Source: Zantedeschia hybrid cultivar (taxonomy: Eukaryota; Streptophyta; Magnoliopsida; Alismatales; Araceae). From it: a DNA stretch of 64,000 nucleotides. A program made the position numbers and the translations under genes. Location of the stretch: contig JARZZO010000001.1 in NCBI GenBank assembly GCA_030544215.1, positions 44,609,098-44,673,097 on the forward strand, given 5' to 3'. Below, in pieces: positions 55,323 through 64,000 of this stretch. Every line of letters starts with the position of its first letter. Within the stretch, counting starts at the first letter, position 1. Under the pieces are notes generated by a model. That model searched no databases, was not told where the DNA came from, and saw only the letters and a list, made by a program, of their open reading frames with translations.

Positions 55323-58300
55323 CAAGGTTTAAAAACTCGGCTCGGATCGGCACGGATCGGCCGAGTCGGACAGGTTTTTGGCCGACCGTGCCGATTCCGG
55401 GGTTCCTTGCCGAGTCCTGGACTCGGATCGGCCGGTCCGAGCCGGATCGGGCGATCCTGGACCGGATCGGGCCGAGTCGGCTCGGATCGGCCCGACCCGG
55501 CCCCCAACGGCTAGTTTGACTAGCCGTTGGGGGTCAAACTAGCCGTTGCTGGCCGTTCCCAAACGGCCAGCAACGGCTAGTTTGGGCCTTGGGGGTCTAT
55601 TTAAACCCCCCCAAGGCCCTCCTAAGGCTCCACAAATGCCCTTTGAGCCTCCTAACATTCTTGCTCTCTCTCCCTCATAGAATTCTCTCTCCATCTCTCC
55701 CACGAGGTCACTTCTAGTCTACTACAAGCTCCGCGATCTCTCATCTTCTTGTGCTGTGAAGGAATGGCATCTCAAGGTGCTGCTGAGCGGTCATCTGGGA
55801 ATCCTCCTAGTGCTGATCCTGCTTGGGGTCATTGCACACCGGTGGACATGAGCCAAAGAAAGGTACAATGCAAATATTGCAACCGGGTTGTCTCTGGCGG
55901 GGTCTACCGATTCAAACAACATCTTGCTGGAATAAAAGGTGAAGTTGCAGCATGTGCTCGAGTTCCTTCAGAGGTTAGGATCCAATTTCGAACTTACATG
56001 AAGGAGAAGGAATCAAGCAAAGCAAGTACTGCCAGAAGAAGACAGGAAATTCGAGAGGAATTGACTGAACCAGCGCGAAGGTCTGATGCTGGAGTCCGGC
56101 TTGGTGGAAGTAATCAACCTATAAATGTTGATGATTGGGATACAAGTAAGTTTCTTATTTAACTTATTTTCATGTTCTTCACTTAACGTTTTCAGACAAA
56201 TAGTTATAGTAGATTAATTTTTTTACTTTTACATTTAAAGCTGAATTGCGACGTGCAATGGAAGCAAGCCGGCGGTCCTTTGCAGATGAGGACTTATTTC
56301 GGCACACTGGAAGATACGGAGGACAAGGAAGTGGCTCCACACCTTCTGCACAAGGGAGCACTAGCGCCGGCATGAGCACTAATGTATGCGAGGAGCTGTC
56401 TCAGGAGTTCACTAGAGCTGCAGATCCTAGAGTAGGTCCAATAGATCCCTTGCTCACCAAGAAGAGGGATAAACAACCTTCTATTAGTGCTGCATTCAAG
56501 AACTTAAAACTTTGTAAGGAGAAGATAGGGAGAGCTACATCTAGGTGGTTTTTCTATAACAGTATCCCTGCTAATGCGGCCAAGGGGCCATATTATGAGT
56601 CCATGATCGAGACCATACAAGAAGTTGGCAAAGGAGTTGAAGGACCTTCTCCATATGAGATATACAACAAGTACTTGGATATGGAAGTTGATGACATCCG
56701 AACATACATTAAATCATTTGAAAAGATCTGGGATGAGTATGGATGCACTTTAATGTGCGATGGATGGACAGGTACATAAATCTTATATTCAGTTTCTTAT
56801 CTTATCTTCATTTTTTCTTAATCAGAATAGGTCTCTTTCTGATTTCTTATCACGTTTGGAATTTTACAGGGATAACAAGAAGAAGTATGATCAACTTCTT
56901 AATTTACTGTAAAGCTGGAACCGTATTTTGGAAGTCCATTGATGCATCTGGAAAGATAAAGAATGCCCAGTACCTGTGTGAATTAATGGATCAAATGGTG
57001 GAAGAAGTGGGCGAAAAAAGGATTGTCCAAGTGGTTACGGACAATGCAGCGGCGTTCAAGTTAGCTGGACAAATGTTGATGCAAAAGAGAGAACATTTAT
57101 ACTGGGTTCCCTGTTCTGCTCATTGTATTGACTTGATGTTGGAAGACATTTGCTCTGATCCGATGGTAGATGGAGTGGTCAAGAGTGGTCGATTTATCAC
57201 CACATTCATCTACAACCACCACAACATTCTGGATATCATGCGCACACATACTCATGGAAGAGAATTGCTTCGTCCGGGAGCCACCAGGTTTGCATCTCAA
57301 TATATCTCTCTAGATAGTTTAAGTCAACAAAAGAACAACTTGATTAGGATGGTGGCATCGGAAGATTGGGAGAATCACATATTGCGGCATGTACCAACTA
57401 AGGTCAGAGAGAAAGGTAAGAAAGTGGCTGATTTAATTCAGTCTAGACCCTTCTGGAGGGGGGTGCAAGCGGTGTTAAATGTTGTAGAACCGCTTGTCCG
57501 TGTCTTGCGATCTTGTGATGGAGAAAGAAGATCGGATATGGGTTTTTTATATGAAGCTATGGACAGAGCTAAGGAGCTCATTCAACTGAACAACCCAACA
57601 ACCTTTGTGAAGTGGTGGGACATAATAGACAGACGTTGGGAACACACTTTACATCACGATCTTCATGCAGCTGGTAAGCTACTAACTTTCTATATGTATT
57701 ATTTGTATACACATTTCTCTTAAGTAATAACTAACTTCGACTTATTTATTTAGGTTATTTTTTCAACCCTCAGTACATGTTCAGAACTGATGGGAAGAAG
57801 GATAGCTATGATAGTTGTTCGGAAGTGTTGATGGGGGCTAAGTCTGTTATTAAGCGTATGCTTGCAGATGAGGACAGAGCAATATTGGCATGCAAGCAAA
57901 TGCATGATTACAGAATGATGTTATACCACTTTGGGACAAGTACTGCTCAAAGAGCTGCCAAAATTTTGAGTCCAGGTTTGAAAATTATTAACTAGATGTT
58001 CTACTTAAATTTTAATTATAACTTGCACATTGTTGACATGGCCAATTTTCTATTTACAGCTGACTGGTGGCTAGATCATGGAAAAACATATGGGTATGAA
58101 GATCTAGCCTATGTTGCAATTCGGGTCTTAAGTCAAACAACCTCTTCATCAGGCTGTGAGAGAAACTGGAGCACATTTGGCTTGATTCACACCAAGCAAA
58201 GGAATAGATTGAAGTCGAGCCGTCTAGAGAAGCTCGTATTCTGTCATTATAACATGAGGTTGAAGCTAAAGAATCTGGAGCTCATAAGGAACCTTCAAAG

Positions 58301-59412
58301 GCAGGAGAAAGAGAGAATTTCCGGACAAGCCACAGAGACGACACATGCAGAAGAACCCATAGACTTGGATGAGCTGTTCGAGGAGCAACATCCACTAAAT
58401 GCATGGGTTGATTCAAGTACCTCAAATGAGCCTGAATTCAACCCAAATGATCGGGAATGGGCGGAAGGTGAGTTAGATAATGTTCCATTACTTACTGATT
58501 TTCAACCTCCTTCTCCAAAACGTCAGAAGAAGAGCAAAAAACAAGTACCAAGCAGAAGGAAGAGTGGTCATGGAATTCAAATTGCTGATCTGGAGACTAT
58601 CGAGGAAGATGATGAAACGCCAGAACCAAGTGATGAGGTCCAATATCAAACCTCAAATGACTCGACATCAAAGACGAGCTCCGACAGTTCTGAGGATGGC
58701 GGAGATGCTACCAGTGCCCCAGCTCCAGCTCCACCAATTCAATTCACTGGAGAAGAAGAATTCACACATACTACCCAAGATGAACATCATGGTAGCAGAG
58801 GAGGACGTGAAGAATCTTCCATTCAAACATTCAGCAGATCAAGGAGGAAGGACAAAGGTAAAGCTCCTCAGGAATATCAGGAGCAACTATCAGATGCATC
58901 CTCATATAGTCAGCCTACTGGATATGTAGTTTACCCTCCTCAACATTCTGATACATCCGACTATTCAGGGGGTTGTCTAGAATATCCACAATTTTCAGTC
59001 ATTTATACCAATACGGATGACTATAGCCGGTATGTGATGCAGTATGAACAATACTACCAGAGCTATATGTCATGGGCTGAGTATGTTAGCCATATGTTCA
59101 TTCAGTATAATGTACGTTTGGAATAAATGTAAGTTCATAATCATATATGTAAGTTTATTCAAGGTTTTTTTGTCCAACAACATCTTATGTACTTCAAATC
59201 AATGTATTTCAACACAATTATGCATTATACTTGTGTTTTATATTTTTTTCACATTTTTTCATATTTTTTTCTATTTTTTTCTGCTATCCGAACCAGCCGA
59301 GCCTGACTCAGCCAGGATCGGCCGGGATCGGACTGACTCGGATCGGAATCGGCCGATCCGATCGGTTTTGGACCGGCCGATCCGAGCCCCGATCCCGGGT
59401 TTCTGAACCTTG
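55323..59412 (+). mobile_element. hAT-1: complete, apparently autonomous hAT transposon
   Basis: Length 4090 bp with an exact 8-bp target duplication. The left end starts CAAGGTTTAAAAACTCGG and the right end, reverse-complemented, CAAGGTTCAGAAACCCGG. Both ~170-bp subterminal regions are packed with CGGATCGG/CCGATCC and CGAGTC motifs, the likely transposase binding region. It carries one transposase gene whose exons join without any stop. The exact duplication and open frame suggest recent insertion. A short region with inverted GCCGTTGGGGGTCAAACTAG-type repeats lies just inside the left end (55500-55580). Confidence 0.92.
55764..59126 (+). CDS. hAT transposase (BED finger, DUF659, hATC), intact
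   Basis: Proposed exons: 55764-56145, 56241-56771, 56870-57673, 57754-57975, 58060-59126. All four introns are short (80-98 bp), GT-AG and phase 1, and the join is 3006 nt: 1001 residues plus TAA. Domains: BED zinc finger CKYC...FKQHLAGIKGEVAAC (about residues 30-65); DUF659/catalytic region with CDGWTGITRRSMINF, VVTDNAAAFKLAG and VPCSAHCIDLMLED; THGRELLRPGATRF; hATC dimerisation motif SSSGCERNWSTFGLIHTKQR; then a long acidic, Ser/Tyr-rich tail of about 300 residues. It would bind the element ends in the nucleus and cut and paste them. The start is the ATG at 55764; an in-frame codon at 55749 also encodes Met-like initiation but lies in the leader. Confidence 0.9.
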
Positions 59413-59420
59413 ATCCCAAC
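59413..59420. repeat. hAT-1 target-site duplication, right copy
   Basis: atcccaac directly after the terminal CCTTG, identical to 55315-55322. Confidence 0.9.
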
Positions 59421-59640
59421 TACCTTGGAGGCCCTCTCCAACATCTAGTTTGACTAGCTGTTGGGGCCCCAATGGCAGCCCCTGGTCAGCCAACCCTAAC
59501 CGATCCAACTTTGTATTAGCAAAGGCCAGACTAGGATCAGATCGGTCTGGCCAAAAACCTAATCACATCAGCCGATCAATCCCGACCGATCTAGGACACC
59601 ATAAGTCAAGAGTCATAATAAAATAGCAAAAGAAAAAAGC
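59421..59640. other. Flank right of hAT-1 with hAT-like subterminal motifs
   Basis: It contains 'ctagtttgactagctgttgg', a near match to sequence inside the hAT-1 left end (55505-55530), and a GATCGG/CCGATC-rich patch at 59500-59600. hAT-1 therefore seems to have landed in or next to an older relative. No gene. Confidence 0.4.
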
Positions 59641-60540
59641 TCACTGCCAGTAGCAATCATTAATCAACGTCTAGGAGCATTACAGGAGAGCTAGGATATG
59701 GGATCTAGAACCTTGCTCCACAGCTTATGCTTCCAGCAATGGGAAGAGCGTTGTTTATTCACTAGTATGAAGGATGTTATGAAGGCAGGAGTGTTCTCTT
59801 TCATTGGTAATGGTTAGAGGATCTTATTTTGGTCGGATGCATAGTGTGATAATATGCTTTGGCAGAATTACCCCCTTCTCTTTAGAACTGACAGGGTGCC
59901 CTGAAGGTGGCACTAACAGAGGTCTTTTATAATGAAGAAAGGGGTATATGTTAGGCTCCACACTGAGAAGAAACTTATATGAGGAGGAGATTTCCCAACC
60001 AAATGTTTAGATAAACTTACTTGGAAGATGGAATCTTATCAATAGAAGGAAAGACAAACATCATTGGAAGTAGGAATAAGATGGTTCTTTATCAGTAAAC
60101 CTGCCTATGGATTGATTGCATATGGGGCATCAGACGGCCTCATCTTCGGCACATTTGGAAGCCCTACACAACTTTAAAGGTCAAATTTCTTGCTTGGAGA
60201 GTTATGATTGAGCTTTTGTTACTTGTTTGACAATGAGAACCTTGACCACTCGCTGGTGTATTGAAATTTATCTATGTTAGCGTGGAGACATCCCTCTTTG
60301 ATAGGACGTCACTTCAGTGGACACCCACTTCCTATATTAGGGAGTTGATGAAAGGTTGGAACATGTCCTAGCATCTTAAGATTGATAAGAGGGTGACATG
60401 GTTGGTAGATGATATTGCATGCAACTATTTGGACCATATGGGATGGAATCATGGAAGCCTCCAAAGCTTCTGAAGCAAAGTGGAAAGTTCGCATCTTTTG
60501 TCTATGGTGGTGTGGAATGTTTCTAAACTTCTAAAAAAAA
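59641..60540 (+). pseudogene. L1 LINE ORF2 C-terminal fragment (L1-e)
   Basis: The plus strand encodes, with breaks, FSFIGNG followed by RILFWSDA and NMLWQNYPLLFRT (59790-59900), then KLTWKME (60010), TLKVKFLAWRVMIE (60170-60215) and a CDNLRTLTTRW-like stretch (60240). This is the region after the reverse transcriptase leading to the zf-RVT domain in plant L1s. Endonuclease and reverse transcriptase are absent. Confidence 0.65.
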
Positions 60541-60669
60541 GATAGAAATTTTAAGACTTTTGGAATTTTTGCATTTTTTTGGGATTGATTAACTTTTTAT
60601 TAAATATGAAAAGCAAATAAAGAGTTGAACTTAGTTTGGAACTCTAAGGTGATTCACAATCACCATACT
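60541..60669. other. Short AT-rich spacer
   Basis: T- and A-rich, with a 'tttttattaaatatgaaaagcaa' type stretch that may be the decayed end of the preceding L1. Nothing else is seen. Confidence 0.3.
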
Positions 60670-61350
60670 CGAACCATCAATCCTATAATCATAGTCTCAA
60701 TAGGCATGATCAAACCCTTAAATTTGCATTTATGATCATACTCAATATGATCAGACTAGTAGATTTGTGTTAACAATCATGATCGGTGCGATCAGACTGT
60801 TACTTTGTCTTTATGGTTATAATCGGGATGATCAGACCATCATATGTATATAGGACACAATCAATAAGATCGAACCACTGCAGACACGATCAATAATATC
60901 GGACTGTTAGATTTGTGTTAATAGGCATGATCAAAATGATTGGACCATTAAATTTGTGTTAATGGTAAAGGATCAGGATAATCAGACCGTTAAACTTGTG
61001 TTAATAGACACAATTGGCATGATCAGATGGTTAGATTTGTGTTGATAGGCATGATCTCCATAACAAGACCATTAGATTTGTGTTCATAAGCATTATCAGG
61101 ATGATCAGACTGTTAGATTTATGATAATGCTCATGATTATGATGATCGGACATCAGATTCGTGTGAGCAGACATAATCAACATGATCGAAATGTTAGATT
61201 TGTGTTAAGCAAACATGATTAGTACAATTGAATAGTTAGATTTGTATTAATGGTCACAATCCCAATGATTGGACCATCATATTTGTGTTAACATATATGA
61301 TTAGCACAGGGACATGATTGGTATCGTCATACGGTTAGATTTGTCTTAAT
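60670..61350. repeat. ~45-bp minisatellite, main plus-orientation array
   Basis: About 15 diverged units of a 'gttagatttgtgttaa' core followed by 'catgatca' and 'gatcagacc' motifs. Unit lengths run about 40-50 bp. The last four units are shared with copy 1 at 1444-1630. The array at 29590-30260 is the same family in the opposite orientation. Confidence 0.8.
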
Positions 61351-61351
61351 G

Positions 61352-61640
61352 AGCGGGTTCGCCAAGTATTGCCCTATTTTTATGACCCCACTTGAGATCA
61401 TTCCCTTTACTATGTCTTTGAACACATGACAATCTTCAAGGGTATGGCCCAATAAATAATGGTATTGACAATGATTAGGATCATATACAATATAGACCTC
61501 ATATATCTTACTTGGTTATGGGAATTCTTTCTCTGAGACACAAATCGAACAATCTATGAGTCTTATCCTTTGAAAAGAAGTGAACTCTCTGAAATTTGCA
61601 AGACATGTTTTCCAAATGTCGTCCTCTTCAAGCATACCAT
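61352..61640 (-). pseudogene. gypsy gag fragment, minus-strand arm (copy 2)
   Basis: Counterpart of 1632-1880. On the minus strand it reads YDPNHCQYHYLLGH-like residues and then KDIVKGMISSGVIK-like residues, with frame breaks. It pairs as an inverted repeat with 62110-62400. Confidence 0.5.
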
Positions 61641-62109
61641 TAGAAGATCCCCTACTCACATATGTTTCAATCATGAAAATAGGGTCAACTAGCTAGTCCC
61701 TGCAGTATACAATAGTCTTCATATGGCCCCCTTTGATCTCTTGTTATGTGAACGGATGAATGCTTCGATCTTTGCCACCTCCCTTGCTGCACAAGCTGCA
61801 TCTCAAGAAGTTGTTTGCATTGTCCCATATCCCTCCACATCAATAATATTTATCGGATCAGGACTTCGTAAAAGATCTCCCTTATAAGGCCCTCTTCATC
61901 TTCTTCGGCGAGGGCCCCGATCATCAACCTTCTGAGGTATAGTATCTCTCCATTAATTAAGATTGTTATTGACGCGACCCTAACTCCTTCTAGACTTTAT
62001 TGAGCATCTTATTCCTATAAAAAGGAGGCGAAGCTTCTATGAACACTTGCTTGCTATGACAGACATAATTTCATATTCTAGAGAATCTTGATTAGGCAAT
62101 GTCAAGATT

Positions 62110-62515
62110 GACACTAGTACGACATCTCTATAGCTTGCAAACTTCAGAGAGTCTACTCCTTCCTAAAAGATAAAACTCATGAATTATTTGATTGTATCTC
62201 AGAACAATAATTATTTTCCTACCAAAATCGAGCAGAGTACATGAGATCTATATGGTCTATGATCCTAACTATGGCCAATACCATTGCTTATCAGGTCATA
62301 TCCTTGAGGATTATCACATGTTCAAAGACATAGCGGAGGGAATGATCTCAAATAGGGTCATAAAAATGGGGAAGTATTTGGTGAATCCCCCATTACCTTA
62401 TTCAAGGGGTGAAAAGACCATGTCAATAAATGTCATACAAGGGGTTGATAGATCTCAGATTAGCAAACAAAATTCCAAAATTGTCTGCAAAGATAAGACA
62501 AAAACTAACTCTTAA
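62110..62515 (+). pseudogene. gypsy gag fragment, plus-strand arm (copy 2)
   Basis: The frame is open from about 62192 to 62515 (107 codons) with YDPNYGQYHCLSGHILEDYH, then FKDIAEGMISNRVIKMGKYL and a Lys/Ser-rich end. It is longer and less damaged than the copy 1 counterpart, which has a stop after NPP at 2637. No start codon in context. Confidence 0.55.
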
Positions 62516-63019
62516 TCTCAAGTCCATAAGAGGAAGGCAAAGGTTATCCTAGATTAGTCTCTAAATTGGTCTTTACAAGGGATGATAATTATGGAGGTGC
62601 TTCATTGAAAAAGAAAAAATGCAACTCTGCTAGCAACAGTCACAGGTGATGCAAGCTGCAGACCACATTAGAAAACGTTACAAATGCTTATAAGTATTAT
62701 TTAAGAAGTGCTCTCTCAAAGCTTTACCATACACAATTGTACATTCCATTCAAAATAAAGGATCATGTAGTATCCATTAATTAAAAAAATGGGTTATTAT
62801 TCTCTTAGGGGATTGTCAGATGCATTCATTAAGGATGAACATGCATGACATGCATTTTGATAACTCTAATCTTTTAGACTGTTGAGAATGATCAATAGAC
62901 TATATTCTTTTTATAAGCACTTAATATTTTAGTCATATGTAACTTCTTTTTGCTTGTTCACAATGACACTATTTTGATCATTATTATTTTTTGTATTGTT
63001 CATGAAATCTATGTCAAAC

Positions 63020-63720
63020 TTCCATAGAATAGCATTTTAAGTTCTCTATCGATTAACATTTTATAATCACATTCGATTACTATTTATAGTATTCACTTCG
63101 AACCCGTCTAAGTCTGACTTCGATTAATGTTTGAGCAACCACTTCTATTACCTTGATAACGTTAATTGAAACTCAACTTAGAGTTACCATTTGTGTCTTA
63201 ATCGAAACAAAGTTTTAGTCTCATTTCGATTAGCGTTTAGATATCCTTCCGATTACTGTTATGACGCTAATCGAAGTTTCGCTCTCGAACTTCACTTCGA
63301 GTAACATTGTAAGGTTCACTTCGATTAATGGTTGCAGCTTTACTTCGATTAACGATATCTCTTCGATTACTTATCATAAGTATCACTGCAACTAATGAAA
63401 AAATTGAGACTTCGATTAACGAAAGACTCTACTCAAGTTTCATCATATCCATTAAGACTTCATTTAATCCTTTACTTATCACTTCAATTAATTGTTCCCC
63501 CTGCATTTCAAGTCAAGTCATTCCTCTGATCTGAGTGAGAGCCAGCTGTACTTCGATTAACAGTCTGTTTGTAAGTCAGACTAACACTCACTTATTGACT
63601 TCGATTAAGTGGCCAAAGTCTCACTTAGATTAGTGTTCGTCCATGATTTATATTAAAGATTTGCCGTTCTGATTATCTTGTAACTTCGACTAGCAAATTT
63701 CTTTAATTGAATTCAATTTA
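63020..63720. repeat. TTCGATTA-motif cluster
   Basis: The octamer TTCGATTA or its complement TAATCGAA occurs about 18 times with irregular spacing (roughly 15-60 bp), commonly as CTTCGATTAACG or CTTCGATTAATG. A shorter cluster is in copy 1 at 3290-3460. It is in a noncoding part of the repeat, possibly an LTR. Confidence 0.65.
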
Positions 63721-64000
63721 AATTAGTCGGTACTCTCAAGTTATATTTTATACATACTTTTTGACTGAGATCTCTGCCATATCATTGTATGATATATTTG
63801 TTAGAGTTTCTATGCACCTTGTATTCTCATAGACTTCTGCCAGAAAATGACACAATTGTTAGTTTTTGGGTGTCCTACAGGCCAATTCTGGGCCGTGTAG
63901 GCCCAATGTGTTATACAATCTTGTTCAATATAATTAAGTGGTAATTAAAGCGTAAACTTGTAATCTGTAGATTGCTTTGCGTTGTCCCTAGAATATGTGT
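63721..64000. other. Unassigned window end
   Basis: AT-rich, with no gene recognised. 'tgggccgtgtaggcccaatg' near 63890 is a small dyad. The element holding the TTCGATTA cluster may continue beyond the window. Confidence 0.3.

Larger units (their letters stand above)
61187..63231. repeat. 2-kb dispersed repeat, copy 2 (matches 1444-3470)
   Basis: Same order as copy 1: end of the minisatellite, minus-strand gag fragment, spacer, plus-strand gag fragment, AT-rich part and TTCGATTA-rich tail. This copy keeps the ~90 bp lost in copy 1 and continues past 63231 into more of the same element. Confidence 0.75.

Noticed and set aside
56179..57300. Minus-strand frames opposite the hAT-1 transposase
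   Set aside because: They are shadows of the well-supported plus-strand exons and have no domains.

Overview
This is about 64 kb of nuclear DNA from a flowering plant with a large, repeat-rich genome. The evidence is plant-type L1 LINEs, Ty3/gypsy LTR elements with initiator-Met primer-binding sites, Cassandra-type LTRs carrying a 5S-like sequence, and BED-finger hAT transposons with introns. The species cannot be named. I found no host protein-coding gene I can identify. The window is layer on layer of mobile elements and tandem repeats, most of them decayed.

Layout. 1-3470: the end of a gypsy-type LTR (family A), a broken hAT tail, then a 2-kb repeat whose second copy lies at 61187-63231. 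Both copies hold a head-to-head duplication of a gag fragment. 3471-13812: a decayed ~150-bp satellite, split by a solo LTR-A (3724-8860, exact 5-bp target duplication), which itself contains a solo LTR-B. 13810-17200: a truncated miniature hAT holding a 3.1-kb non-autonomous LTR element (family D) with an unrecognised ORF. 17794-20520: minus-strand L1 remains. 20757-26983: a large broken hAT (hAT-2) with a second BED-finger ORF at its 3' end. 27603-30911: a decayed gypsy element. 30912-34080: mostly unassigned, with a foldback MITE. 34090-41193: two L1s in opposite orientation and a small hAT.

41987-45228: a compound array of six Cassandra-like LTRs with 5S-derived cores. It also holds an antisense U6 snRNA pseudogene and a gypsy gag fragment, and has near-matching 5-bp flanks. 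45229-50640: another L1, broken by an hAT-like insert and a solo LTR-B. 50641-54135: gypsy remains cut by a MITE, CT-rich repeats and a minus-strand L1 3' end. 55323-59412: a complete hAT (hAT-1) with exact 8-bp target duplications, matching ends, and five exons that join into one uninterrupted 1001-residue transposase. It is the only apparently intact protein gene here. 59413-64000: an L1 fragment, a ~45-bp minisatellite and repeat copy 2.

How the parts relate: hAT-1 could act on related ends. hAT-2 has the same CAAGGTT termini, and several GATCGG-rich fragments resemble hAT subterminal regions. The solo LTRs and Cassandra array show recombination after insertion. The inverted gag duplications could yield double-stranded RNA if transcribed. 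Boundaries marked approximate were set by eye from pairwise similarity inside the window.
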